Source of the DNA: Solirubrobacterales bacterium | Lineage (GTDB): Bacteria > Actinomycetota > Thermoleophilia > Solirubrobacterales > 70-9 | Direction: 5' to 3' | DNA: 64,000 bases | Assembly: GCA_020438355.1 (NCBI GenBank) | Contig: JAGQUT010000002.1 | Coordinates: 62,001-126,000, forward strand | In this document: positions 50,948 through 59,889 of the stretch, in pieces | Layout of the letters: each line of letters opens with the position of its first letter | Position numbering within the stretch: the first letter of the stretch is position 1 | Notes under the pieces: generated by a model | Databases searched by the model: none | What the model was told of the DNA's origin: nothing | The model's input: only the letters and a program-made list of their open reading frames with translations | Program-made: the position numbers and the translations under genes

Positions 50948-52162
50948 TCAGCCGCGCTGCTGGCCCTTGCCAGTCGCGGATTTCCTCGCGCCAAGTTTAC
51001 TGACGCGCGTCAAGTATTCATAAAACCCCGGTTTCGGCGAATAGTTGTCCCGCAGCAGGCCGAAGTAGGACTGATAGTCCGGGCCGTCGCTGTTGTTGTC
51101 CCTGAGGCCGAACCAGCGGAAGTCGGTCACGTTGTAAGTGCCGCGGTAGCGATGAGCCGTGTTGACGAACTGGCGGAGGATCTCCTTCTGTTCGGCTTCG
51201 GTTCGCCCGGGACCGGTCGGCCATCCGGTTTCTTCGATCCGGATCGGGAAACGCGGGCCGAAACCGGCCTTCGGCATGTAGCACTCACGCATCTGGGCGA
51301 TGGCTTCCAGATAGGTGTCCGCGTAATTCTCGATTGCGGCCGCCGGAGGCAGGTAGGTGCCCGGGTACAGGTCGAGTCCGACCCACTCCGTCGCCTGGCG
51401 GAGTTCCTTGCCTCCCATCTCGCGAAGGTCGTTCCAGAAGTCGGCATCTGCCTGGGTACCAAACCTCCAGGCGAAGTTGAACCCGATCTCCAGCCGACCG
51501 TAGCCGAGCCGGTCGGAGTATCGCTTCGCTGTCTTTACTCCCGAGACCAGCGACTGCTTCGAGTTCTTCCAGGCTCCGTCAGAGGTATTCGGCGAAAAGG
51601 CGATGTTGACTTCGTTGGTGATCTGCAGGGCCCGGACGGACCGGATCGGACCGAAAGCCCTGACCACCTTCCTCACATATTCAAGCCAGGCCGGGATGTC
51701 TCCATCCAGTTCGGGTCCCGGGTGGTATCGGACCTGAAGCTCGACCCCGAGGCCGAGACGGCCGTAGTGTCGAGCCATTTTCTGGAACTTCCGGATGCCC
51801 GCCTCGCCGTCAGACATGAACAGGCGATTGAGCCTGACGCTGAAGTCACGGTCGCCCGCCAGCCGTTTCAGTGCCCGGTCACGCTTGCGCCAGTCTTCGG
51901 GCACCAGCGGCGTGCTTTGGCCGGTTCCGATCTCGCCCGCGAGCCTCGGGCCGATACCGAAGTGGATTCTCGGGCCGCCGTCAGGCGCGTCGTTGGCGTA
52001 ACTCTCGAGGCAAAGCGGGTCCGGCAGGGTTGGTGCCGGAGTTTCTGAAGGTGGCACCCGACCGCCGACATCCCAGGGGATGGCCGATGCCGGCGAGACC
52101 CATACGGCCAGTAACAGCAAGGAAAAAGCAAATGAAGAAGCCACGACCGCACGTGCGTTCAT
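50948..52162 (-). CDS. secreted clan-A glycosidase-like (beta/alpha)8 protein
   Basis: It has 404 residues with a signal peptide ending near SASA-I. The barrel has the two glutamates expected for clan GH-A enzymes: ALQITNEVN (Glu184, acid/base position) and FPIRIEETGWPTGPG (Glu310 or 311, nucleophile position), plus WVGLDLYPGTYLP. It resembles GH5/GH39/GH53-like proteins, but I cannot assign a family. GAGGGGA Shine-Dalgarno before ATG 52162. It is followed on the same strand by the unknown secreted protein and the sulfatase. Confidence 0.75.
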   Translation of the reverse strand: MNARAVVASSFAFSLLLLAVWVSPASAIPWDVGGRVPPSETPAPTLPDPLCLESYANDAPDGGPRIHFGIGPRLAGEIGTGQSTPLVPEDWRKRDRALKRLAGDRDFSVRLNRLFMSDGEAGIRKFQKMARHYGRLGLGVELQVRYHPGPELDGDIPAWLEYVRKVVRAFGPIRSVRALQITNEVNIAFSPNTSDGAWKNSKQSLVSGVKTAKRYSDRLGYGRLEIGFNFAWRFGTQADADFWNDLREMGGKELRQATEWVGLDLYPGTYLPPAAAIENYADTYLEAIAQMRECYMPKAGFGPRFPIRIEETGWPTGPGRTEAEQKEILRQFVNTAHRYRGTYNVTDFRWFGLRDNNSDGPDYQSYFGLLRDNYSPKPGFYEYLTRVSKLGARKSATGKGQQRG

Positions 52163-52302
52163 TCGATCCCCTCATCCTCGTTGTCATTTTCAGCGAACAA
52201 CTTCAACCCATCCCTCTCAACACCGGCGACCAGACTTGGCTCCGGTCCGACCCGGCGAGATTCTCCCATTGAAACTGAATGCGGTGACGACTGATGGCCA
52301 TG

Positions 52303-52316
52303 CGAACATGAGTTCG
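52303..52316 (+). promoter_or_regulatory. LexA (SOS) operator overlapping the dinB start
   Basis: CGAACATGAGTTCG contains a perfect GAAC-N4-GTTC palindrome with flanking C/G, matching the Gram-positive/actinobacterial SOS box. It ends on the first base of the dinB GTG, so LexA binding would cover the likely transcription start. GAACAT within it would be the hexamer six bases before the start codon. Confidence 0.75.
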
Positions 52317-53536
52317 TGACCGCTGCCTCCATCCTGCACGCAGACCTTGACGCCTTCTACGCGTCGGTCGAGCAGCGGGACAACCCGAAACTGCGGGGCC
52401 GCCCGGTGATCGTTGGCTCAGGTGTGGTTCTGGCTTCCAGCTACGAAGCGCGTGCGGTCGGCATCTACACGACCATGAGTGGCCGCGACGCCCGCAGGAT
52501 CTGCCCGGAGGCGGTCTTTGTCTCGCCGAGAATGGAGGCGTACTCCGAGTCGAGCAAGGCGGTCTACGAAATCTTCAACGACACTGCTCCCGTGGTCGAA
52601 GGAATCTCGATCGACGAGGCCTTCCTTGACGTGACAGGCATGGAACACATCGCCGGGTCGCCGGCCGAGATCGCTGCCGGCCTTCGACGACGGGTCCTCG
52701 AGGAGGCGAAGCTGCCGATCTCCGTCGGGGTGGCGAGGACCAAGTTCCTGGCCAAGGTTGCGAGTGGCGCCGCAAAGCCGGATGGCCTGCTCGTTGTCGA
52801 GCCCGACGCCGAGGTCGACTTCCTGCATCCTCTTCCGATCCAGGCCCTCTGGGGTGTCGGCAAGGTGACCACCCGAAAGCTCAACGAGATGGGGATCAGG
52901 AAAGTCGGGGATCTCGCTTCCACGAGCCGCGTGATCCTGGCTTCGGCGGTCGGTGAGTCCTCGGCCGACCACCTGCTTGACCTCGCCAACGGCCGCGACC
53001 CGCGGCGGGTGAAGCCGCGTGAGCGTCGCAAGTCGATCGGGGCCCAGAGCGCGTTCCCCCGCGGTTCAAGGAGTGGTGACCAGATCGATTCCCTGGCGGC
53101 AGCTCTGGTCGACCGGACTTCGAAAAGGTTGAGGGAGGCCGGGCGGGCTTGCCGGACCGTGACGATCAGCATGCGCTTCGGCGATTTCTCGAGATCGACC
53201 AGGGCCCATTCTCTGCCTTTCCCGACCGACAGCACCGAGTCGATTCTGGCGGCAGTCCGGGATCTGATTGATCAGTCGCGGCCCCGTATCGAGGAGAAAG
53301 AGCTGACCCTTATCGGTGTCTCGCTGGGCAACCTCGCCCGGGCGGACACCGTCCAGATGGAGCTACCGATCGGTGAGCAGGAAGAGCGCGGTGGTCGCGA
53401 CCAGGCGGCTCTCGATCAGGCCGTCGACGTCGTCCGGTCCAGGTTCGGAGACGGAGTGATCAAGCGCGCTTCGATGATCGATGCCGACCAGGGTGTCCCG
53501 GTCCCGACCCTCCCGGACTCTGACAACTCAGCCTGA
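52316..53536 (+). CDS. dinB: DNA polymerase IV (Y-family translesion polymerase)
   Basis: It has 406 residues. Metal-binding aspartate Asp10 is in ILHADLDAFYASVEQ, and Asp100/Glu101 are in GISIDEAFLDVTG. The thumb has ALWGVGKVTTRKLNEMGI, a little-finger domain follows, and a clamp-binding-like QMELPI lies near 353. It copies past damaged bases with low fidelity. GTG 52316 is the first start that keeps the N-terminal strand, and a LexA box overlaps it. The 3' end overlaps the convergent subtilase gene by nine bases. Confidence 0.95.
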   Translation: MTAASILHADLDAFYASVEQRDNPKLRGRPVIVGSGVVLASSYEARAVGIYTTMSGRDARRICPEAVFVSPRMEAYSESSKAVYEIFNDTAPVVEGISIDEAFLDVTGMEHIAGSPAEIAAGLRRRVLEEAKLPISVGVARTKFLAKVASGAAKPDGLLVVEPDAEVDFLHPLPIQALWGVGKVTTRKLNEMGIRKVGDLASTSRVILASAVGESSADHLLDLANGRDPRRVKPRERRKSIGAQSAFPRGSRSGDQIDSLAAALVDRTSKRLREAGRACRTVTISMRFGDFSRSTRAHSLPFPTDSTESILAAVRDLIDQSRPRIEEKELTLIGVSLGNLARADTVQMELPIGEQEERGGRDQAALDQAVDVVRSRFGDGVIKRASMIDADQGVPVPTLPDSDNSA

Positions 53537-56500
53537 GATCCGGGTGCGGAAACGCAGGACCCGGGTGTTACCCGCCCGGTCGGTGGCCCTGGCCGAGTAG
53601 GTCACGAATCGGCCTCGCCGGAGCCAGCCGGTCACGCAGCGAAGCACTCCGGAAGTGCGGTCGCGAGCAACGCAGACCGGTTGCCTGACGCGCGGGTAAC
53701 TGCCACCGCGCCGGAGGCCCTTCAGCCTGACTACGGGCGGTGTGCGGTCGATGTTGATTCCCTTCACGGTGACACTTGCCTTGCCGCCGTCGAAGGCGAC
53801 GATTGTCCGGCTGAGCTTCTGGCCACGACCGTCACCTGCGAGCCTGCGCGGATAGGGGCAGTCTTCGGTGAGGTCGTCGGTGCCGAGCGTGCACTTGAAG
53901 CTGACTGTCACCGGTTTGCGGTACCAGCCGAAGCGGTTCTTTCCCCCTGGGCTGCTCACCTTCGCGGTCAGCACGGGATCGGTTCTGGTGGCCGAATCCG
54001 AGGAAGGTTCGAAGTCGGCATTGCCGAGGTACGTGGCGACGACTTCCCTGGTCTCACCATGGGCAACTTCGTGCTCGAGCGTCGCTACTCCGTCCTCGAG
54101 CTGGACCGTGCCGACCTCCTGGCCGTCCACCGAGAAGCTGACTTCGCCCGACACAGGCGGGAGGCCGCTCCCGACTGCATTCACCCGGGCGGTCAGGGAC
54201 CCCGGCCCCAGGTAAAGGTCGGTTGAACTGTCAGCGCCTTCGAGGTCGATGCGCTGTGCCTTGTCACCGACCTTGTTGTGGAAATGCACCATCATCACAC
54301 CAAGCCCGGAATCGGCCTCCCATGAGGCGATGTTCCTTGTCAGCGTGAGTGAATCTCCCGGCTGATCGGAGACGAGAGGGCCCGATCCGCCCTGGCTGGT
54401 CACCTCGATTCCTGGTTCGTAGAGATTGGCGCTCAACGGGTCGACAAGGTCGCCGGATTCCGGGTCGACTGAAACAACGTCGATCGGCTCATCTGTGAAG
54501 TACGAGTAGCCCTCCACCCCGTACTCGATCCTCGGGTTCCCGGGGTCAACTCCGTAGTCGGCCAAGACCTCGAGGGAGACCGGCAGCATCATCACGTCGC
54601 TGTCGTAGAGGGCCGTGTCGACGTTGCCCAGGCGACCGTTCAATGCGATCTGGCTGACTACCCGCTGCCCGGCAGGCTTCGACGGGTCGTAAAGCTCGCT
54701 GATGTAGACGTCCTCCTCGCCCAGCCTGTCGTTGTAGAGCAGCAGGTCGGGCTTGGCGTCACCGTTCAGGTCCAGATCAAACTGGATCACCGACTTGCTG
54801 GCGGGAATCGCCGCAGGCTGATGGACTGCGGCGGCAAAGTAGGCACGCCGCTTGGTCGGATCGCTGACGAAGCCGGCGTTGGAGGTGTAGCCGATCATCT
54901 TGAGGTCTGCGTAACGCTCTTCGGGCAGCCGCCAGCATGAGGTCTGGACTGCGCCGCCACAGGCAGGTGTCTGGCCACTGACGGCCTGGAGTTCGAACCC
55001 GGCAGCGATCGACTCGACGTTGTTCAGCGGGTCTGCATCACCGACCCCGTTGTCGCCATCTTCGCTGCCGACGCCGGTTCCGGTCAGTTCGAAAGTCGTG
55101 ACCTGTTCCGGGGCGGTTGATGTCGCTGCCGTGCGGTGGATCTTGAGAGTCTCGGCCTGTGACATCTCCGAAGCAGGTCTCGGCGACGCGTAGACGGGAA
55201 CCCGCAGGGTGGGTCCGGCACCGTTGTCATCGAGCAGGATCCGACCGAAGGCCTCGGCGAGAGTTTCCCTTGGGTTACCCGAGGCGGCGACATGCCCGAG
55301 GGTCGGGTCCACCGCCTTGGTGAGCTCCGATGGATCCGCAACCTCGAGACTCACGGTGACCGTTGCCGCCTCTCCGGGATCCACCGAGACCTGGGCGGGG
55401 CTCGTGCTGAACTCGGCGCCGGGAACCTCGTTGATCGGGTCGTAGCTGACATCAAAGGTGACCGGAGAGGCCGACTTGTTCTCGACCGTCACTTCACGGC
55501 TCAGGTTCACCGGAGCAGTCACTTCCACCGGGCCGAAGGAAGCACTCACGGCACCGTTCAGGGGGTCGTAGGCGAGGACCTTGCCGGTAGAGGCGAGGGC
55601 CGCATCTATCCGTCCGGCTCCTACCCGGGGTGGGCCGTACTGTCCGCTGGCCGGATCAACCGAGCCTTCGACGAAGAGGTCATGGGTGGCGGTGTTCATG
55701 ATCGCTGCCTTGACCTGAAGCGGAGTCCACGAAGGGTTTGCCTGCCTCACGAGGGCCGCGAGCCCCGCGACCATTGGTGAGGCCATCGAGGTTCCCGAAA
55801 GGCCGGTGCCGCCGCTGCCCGCACCGACATCGACCGAGAAGACGGAGCTGCCGACCGCAGATACGTCCGGCTTCACATTGCCGGTGGCATGGATGCCACG
55901 GGAGCTGAACGAGGAAACCTTGTCGTTGTCGTCGGTGAATGTCTGGGTGACCCCGTTCACCTCGGTTCCGTCAACCATGACCGCCAGATCAGCCGCAAGG
56001 GCATCCCGGATCGCATCGGCACCGGAGGCCACCATCAGAACACCCGGGATCACGTCATCCCCGTTGATGCCGGCGGAGAAGGCCTCGGCGTTGCTGCCAA
56101 AGATGAAGCCGGTCGCGCCGGCCGCGGCGAGATTGTCTCCCCTCGTCGCTGAAGCACACTCGGGCGACGCGTCGTTCCACTTGACCAGCACCACCTTCCC
56201 GGTAAACGGGGTTCCGTCATAGGGGGTGCAGGCCGTGTCGTTCTCGGGCGGGGCAGCCACGACGGGGCCGCTCAGGTCAGGTGAGGTATCCCAGCTGTAG
56301 CGGGCGGAACGGATTACCCCGAAGATGTCCTGAGTCCCGTCGATCGTCACCTCGGCCCCGTCCACCTTCGACTCCGCGTCGACCGAGCTGGCGACGCTCA
56401 GTACCCGCGATGCGTCCCCGGGGGAACCCGAGATGTCTGTCACGTCACCGGAGTTTCCGGCCGCCGCCACGACGCTGACACCCATCGCGGCCGCCGAGTT

Positions 56501-57538
56501 TGCTGCCAGCGAGTCGGCATCCTGGACCGATCCGAAGGTGGAGCCAAGCGAGAGGTTGATCACGTCGACCCGGTCCGAGGGGTCGCCGTCGCCGTTCGGA
56601 TCGACCGCGTGGTCAATCGCCTCTGTGACGACATCCGTGCTGCCATCACAACCGAAGACCTTGATCGCATAGATGGCTGCCGCGGGAGCCATTCCGGGAC
56701 CGATCTTCAGTCCCGCAAAGTCGGTCGATTCGTCGTATGGACCGGCGTAGGTTGAGCCGTCGGCAGCTACGCCGTAACCGGCCGCAGAGCCGGCGACGTG
56801 TGAACCGTGCCCGCCGCAGTCCAGAGGGTTGGGGTCGGGGTTTGCGTCCGGCTGGTAACCGGGATCATCGGGGTCGGTGTTGTAGTTGTCTCCGACGAGG
56901 TCAACCCCGCCAATCACTTTCGCGTTGGGGAAAACAAGGGGGTCGGGCGCCGATGCTTCATCGGCGTGGGCCTGCTCGTAGGCGAGCACTGTGCCGGGAC
57001 CGCCAAAGTCGGAATGGGTGTAATCGATTCCTGTGTCAATTACCGCGATCGTCTGCCCCTGGCCAAGGAACCCCGTGCTCTGCCAGGCCACCGCGCCTGC
57101 CTGGAACGGGACCGCGTAGCTGTTGTCGGGACGCTTCGGAGCGACCGGGTAGACCGCAGCAACCCCGTTGATCGCTTCGAGCTGGTCCTTCTCCGAGGCT
57201 TCCGCCCTTACCCCGATGCCGGCCAGGACCGCGTGGGTCCGGTAGACCGGCTCGGCGCCCGCCGGAAGGGAGGCGACTACGTCTGACTGCGTTTCGGAGA
57301 CTTCGCTCTTTTGCTGGCGCGCCGCAGACCTCGCCGTCCCAAGGCCTTCGTCGCGGTTCCTCCGGAAGGCTGAAGCAGTCGAGGCCTCGTCGAGCTTCAG
57401 GAACCAGGTCTGTGCGACATCGCCATCAGTCTCACCCCGGACCGGACCTCCGCTGGCTCCGGCCACGAGCCCCAGGGCAGCGGTCAACGCGGCCAGGCCT
57501 GCGACAATCGCCTTCGCACCCCACCCACTGATTTTCAT
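53528..57538 (-). CDS. large secreted subtilisin-family (S8) protease
   Basis: It has 1336 residues: signal peptide (about 1-30), inhibitor-I9-like propeptide (to about 140), catalytic domain with Asp168 (AVIDTGIDYTHSD), His244 (CGGHGSHVAG) and Ser584 (LSGTSMASPMVAG), and a PA-domain insertion around 400-540. Then come a Fn3-like beta domain, an FG-GAP-like aspartate-rich stretch (FDLDLNGDAKPDLLLYND near 920-940) and an Ig-like repeat (GEVSFSVDGQEVGTVQL). A basic C-terminal beta domain ends RVLRFRTRISG. AAGGGG Shine-Dalgarno before ATG 57538. TAGACT at 57608-57603 is a possible -10. Likely a major extracellular protease, perhaps wall-retained. Confidence 0.92.
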   Translation of the reverse strand: MKISGWGAKAIVAGLAALTAALGLVAGASGGPVRGETDGDVAQTWFLKLDEASTASAFRRNRDEGLGTARSAARQQKSEVSETQSDVVASLPAGAEPVYRTHAVLAGIGVRAEASEKDQLEAINGVAAVYPVAPKRPDNSYAVPFQAGAVAWQSTGFLGQGQTIAVIDTGIDYTHSDFGGPGTVLAYEQAHADEASAPDPLVFPNAKVIGGVDLVGDNYNTDPDDPGYQPDANPDPNPLDCGGHGSHVAGSAAGYGVAADGSTYAGPYDESTDFAGLKIGPGMAPAAAIYAIKVFGCDGSTDVVTEAIDHAVDPNGDGDPSDRVDVINLSLGSTFGSVQDADSLAANSAAAMGVSVVAAAGNSGDVTDISGSPGDASRVLSVASSVDAESKVDGAEVTIDGTQDIFGVIRSARYSWDTSPDLSGPVVAAPPENDTACTPYDGTPFTGKVVLVKWNDASPECASATRGDNLAAAGATGFIFGSNAEAFSAGINGDDVIPGVLMVASGADAIRDALAADLAVMVDGTEVNGVTQTFTDDNDKVSSFSSRGIHATGNVKPDVSAVGSSVFSVDVGAGSGGTGLSGTSMASPMVAGLAALVRQANPSWTPLQVKAAIMNTATHDLFVEGSVDPASGQYGPPRVGAGRIDAALASTGKVLAYDPLNGAVSASFGPVEVTAPVNLSREVTVENKSASPVTFDVSYDPINEVPGAEFSTSPAQVSVDPGEAATVTVSLEVADPSELTKAVDPTLGHVAASGNPRETLAEAFGRILLDDNGAGPTLRVPVYASPRPASEMSQAETLKIHRTAATSTAPEQVTTFELTGTGVGSEDGDNGVGDADPLNNVESIAAGFELQAVSGQTPACGGAVQTSCWRLPEERYADLKMIGYTSNAGFVSDPTKRRAYFAAAVHQPAAIPASKSVIQFDLDLNGDAKPDLLLYNDRLGEEDVYISELYDPSKPAGQRVVSQIALNGRLGNVDTALYDSDVMMLPVSLEVLADYGVDPGNPRIEYGVEGYSYFTDEPIDVVSVDPESGDLVDPLSANLYEPGIEVTSQGGSGPLVSDQPGDSLTLTRNIASWEADSGLGVMMVHFHNKVGDKAQRIDLEGADSSTDLYLGPGSLTARVNAVGSGLPPVSGEVSFSVDGQEVGTVQLEDGVATLEHEVAHGETREVVATYLGNADFEPSSDSATRTDPVLTAKVSSPGGKNRFGWYRKPVTVSFKCTLGTDDLTEDCPYPRRLAGDGRGQKLSRTIVAFDGGKASVTVKGINIDRTPPVVRLKGLRRGGSYPRVRQPVCVARDRTSGVLRCVTGWLRRGRFVTYSARATDRAGNTRVLRFRTRISG

Positions 57539-57655
57539 ACCGCCAGGCCCCTTCTCGGAAGTCTCATCGCCCGGCCGGAAATGAGTTAACCGGGTCGCTG
57601 GGAGTCTAAACCCGAGCCCTCCCCGAAAGTGGCGGTGCTCCGGCCCCGATCAGGC

Positions 57656-58132
57656 TCAGCGACCGGCCGATTGAAGGGGCCTCAGCTTGCGGACTCCCTT
57701 CACCGCGTAGCTGATCTCGTCGTCAACGGCCAGCGCGATGTAGTCGATCGAAACTCTGGCGGGGAATCCGAGCCGGCCGTTGTAGGTCACGTCGAGAATG
57801 GCGACCCGTCGCTTGATCGCGTCGGCCACGACCTTGAACATTCCCGGCACCGTACGGGGGCCGTACCAGAGCCTTTCAGAGAGCTTCACCGGCTTCCCTG
57901 CCCTGACTGTGATCGTGGTCTGAAACGGTCCGACGCAGAAGCAGCCCCGCTGGACGGTCATCCGGTAATCCCTGATCCCCTGCTCCAGCCAGATCGCCCT
58001 TGCCTGTTTGAACTCACGGGCGGCGCTGCCGTCCTCGATGGCGGGGTCCACCGGCGCTTCATCCAGCGCCAGGGCCGAGGATGGAACCAGCAAGGTGGCA
58101 AGCACAGAGAGGAGCACGAGCAGCTTCTTCAT
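57656..58132 (-). CDS. secreted DUF6174-family protein
   Basis: It has 158 residues with a clear signal peptide (MKKLLVLLSVLATLLVPSSALA). The mature part shows IRDYRMTVQRGCFCVGPFQTTITVRAG with the paired cysteines of the CFC motif, TVPGMFKVVADAI, and LDVTYNGRLGFPARVSIDYIALAVDDEISYAV, which fits DUF6174. Function unknown. The frame continues far upstream but that part lies antisense to the PLP-enzyme gene, so ATG 58132 is the start. AGAGAT six bases upstream is a partial -10. Divergent from the PLP enzyme. Confidence 0.82.
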   Translation of the reverse strand: MKKLLVLLSVLATLLVPSSALALDEAPVDPAIEDGSAAREFKQARAIWLEQGIRDYRMTVQRGCFCVGPFQTTITVRAGKPVKLSERLWYGPRTVPGMFKVVADAIKRRVAILDVTYNGRLGFPARVSIDYIALAVDDEISYAVKGVRKLRPLQSAGR

Positions 58133-58165
58133 GGGCCTATCTCTACTACATACGGGACCATGGGT

Positions 58166-58177
58166 CAGAATCGCTGA
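58166..58177 (+). promoter_or_regulatory. putative leaderless promoter of the PLP-enzyme gene (-10 CAGAAT)
   Basis: CAGAAT (58166-58171) ends six bases before ATG 58178, in the 45-base divergent gap. Confidence 0.35.
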
Positions 58178-59164
58178 ATGCCGTACCTGCACCAGAGGTG
58201 GCCCGCCCTCGCGAAGAGCCTTCCCCATCTCGAGCTGGGCCAGACCCCGACCCCTGTTCGCCAGCTGGATGAACTCAACGCCGGACCGGTCGAAGTCTGG
58301 CTGAAAGACGAGAGTGGGTTCGGCGACGGAGGCTGGGGTGGCAACAAGGTGCGCAAGCTGGAGTGGCTCCTTCCCGACGTCAGGAAGCGGAACCGGAAAA
58401 CCATCCTTACCTTCGGCGGCATCGGGACCAACTGGGGTCTGGCCACCGCCCTTTACGCCCGGGAACAGGGCACAAGCACCGCTCTCGCCCTGATCGACCA
58501 GCCGGAAGATGACCATGTCCGGGCCCAGTTGGCCCGGCTCGAGGCTTCTGGCGCGACGATCCACAGGACCCGGACGAAGAACCGGACGATCGCCCTGGCA
58601 CCATGGCTGATCGCCAGGCACAGCAGCGGTTTCAGACCGCCGTACGTCCTGCCATCCGGTGGCTCCTCACCGCTTGGCGCGCTCGGGTACGTGGAGACGG
58701 CGTTCGAGATCGCGGCCCAGGTAGATGAGGGCGATCTGCCGGAACCCGGCTGGGTCATCGTGCCGACCGGGTCCGGAGGCACCGCGGCCGGGCTCGCCCT
58801 GGGCCTCGCCCTGGCCGGGCTCCGGACCCGGGTCCTGGGGGTCATCGTGACCGAGCACCTGAGGCTGGACGAGACCGCGATCAGCAGGCTCGCGCGCAAG
58901 AGCGCGGATCTCCTCCGAAAGCGGGGGGCCGAGTTCGAGGACCCGACACTGAACCTGGAGATGACCGCCGACTGGCTCGGCGAGACTTATGGCGTGCCCA
59001 CTCCCGCGTCCGGGCAAGCCGCGCTTGAGGCCCGCCCCGCCGGCCTTGAGCTCGACCCTGTCTACACCTCGAAGGCAATGGCGGCTCTCCTCGCAACCGG
59101 CCGCCGCGGCGAGCTCGGCTCGGGCCCGGTCCTGTTCATCAACACGAACGGCCCCCGCCCCTGA
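58178..59164 (+). CDS. PLP-dependent enzyme, D-cysteine desulfhydrase/ACC-deaminase-like
   Basis: It has 328 residues of fold-type II PLP enzymes: WLKDESGFGDGGWGGNKVRKLEWLL with the PLP lysine in GGNKVRK (near 54-60), FGGIGTNWGLATALYAREQG and the phosphate-binding loop VPTGSGGTAAGLALG near 196-210. It belongs with the DcyD/ACC-deaminase group by the GGNKxRKLE motif. Substrate (D-cysteine, ACC or other) cannot be fixed. Intracellular. It converges with nucS. Confidence 0.9.
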   Translation: MPYLHQRWPALAKSLPHLELGQTPTPVRQLDELNAGPVEVWLKDESGFGDGGWGGNKVRKLEWLLPDVRKRNRKTILTFGGIGTNWGLATALYAREQGTSTALALIDQPEDDHVRAQLARLEASGATIHRTRTKNRTIALAPWLIARHSSGFRPPYVLPSGGSSPLGALGYVETAFEIAAQVDEGDLPEPGWVIVPTGSGGTAAGLALGLALAGLRTRVLGVIVTEHLRLDETAISRLARKSADLLRKRGAEFEDPTLNLEMTADWLGETYGVPTPASGQAALEARPAGLELDPVYTSKAMAALLATGRRGELGSGPVLFINTNGPRP

Positions 59165-59186
59165 ACCGGGTTGACCCGCCCCGGCT

Positions 59187-59876
59187 TCAGCCGAACAGTG
59201 TCAGGTCCGGTTCCCGCTCGCCCCTGAGTACCGCCAGGTCGACCTCGACGCATTCGATGTCCCGGCCCTCGGCCAGCGTCCGGGCCTGCGGCTTGATCGA
59301 CTGTGCGGCCAGAACCCCGCGGCAATCAGCCATCGACGGCTCCCGGTGAATTCTCTCCAGGTAGCGGGTGATCTGTTCGACCGCTTCGATAGTCCCCACG
59401 CGTTTGATCTCGACCGCGACCCAGCGGTCATCGGTGTCCTTGCACATCAGGTCGACCGGGCCGATGTCGGTTGCCCACTCCCGGCGGACCAGCCGGAGGC
59501 CCTCGCCACACCAGGTTGGCTGGTCGGCAAGAAGCTCCTGAAGGTGGGCCTCCACCCCGTCACGCTCGAGGGCCGCAGCCTCTCCCATGTCATGGGTGAC
59601 GTCGGAGAGCACCTCGGTAATCCGGATCTCGACCCGGTCCTCGGTCGCACCCGCACGTTTCGTGACCACGATCATCGCGGGCTCGTCGTCCGCTTCCGGA
59701 ACCTCATCGATGGTGGTCGGCGGCGTCATCCAGTTCTGCGGCTTGTATCCCCCGGTGTCGGCGTGGATCATCACAGAGCCGTCCGACTTGATCATCACCA
59801 GCCGCAGGGCTTCCGGCAGGTAGGTGTCCAGGCGCCCTGTGTAGCGGGCCTCGCATCGGGCAACGATCAAGCGCAT
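59187..59876 (-). CDS. nucS: mismatch-specific endonuclease NucS/EndoMS
   Basis: Cuts both strands at G-T, G-G and T-T mismatches and replaces MutS/MutL in actinobacteria (known biology). It has 229 residues: N-terminal beta domain MRLIVARCEARYTGRL with GGYKPQNWMTPP near 42-53, then the restriction-like nuclease with Asp142 (DIGPVDLMCKD) and Glu156-x-Lys158 (VAVEIKRVG). Then RYLERIHR and SIKPQARTLAEGRDIECV. The C-terminus EPDLTLFG is a plausible beta-clamp-binding peptide. It follows ung with TAGGCT (sharing ung's TAG stop) seven bases before ATG 59876. Confidence 0.95.
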   Translation of the reverse strand: MRLIVARCEARYTGRLDTYLPEALRLVMIKSDGSVMIHADTGGYKPQNWMTPPTTIDEVPEADDEPAMIVVTKRAGATEDRVEIRITEVLSDVTHDMGEAAALERDGVEAHLQELLADQPTWCGEGLRLVRREWATDIGPVDLMCKDTDDRWVAVEIKRVGTIEAVEQITRYLERIHREPSMADCRGVLAAQSIKPQARTLAEGRDIECVEVDLAVLRGEREPDLTLFG

Positions 59877-59889
59877 CCGCGAAAGCCTA
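59877..59889 (-). promoter_or_regulatory. putative leaderless promoter of nucS (-10 TAGGCT)
   Basis: TAGGCT (59889-59884) ends seven bases before the nucS ATG. Its TAG is also the ung stop codon. Confidence 0.45.

Noticed and set aside
58133-58621. 163-codon upstream extension of the DUF6174 gene
   Set aside because: It lies antisense to the PLP enzyme, and the internal ATG 58132 begins a perfect signal peptide.
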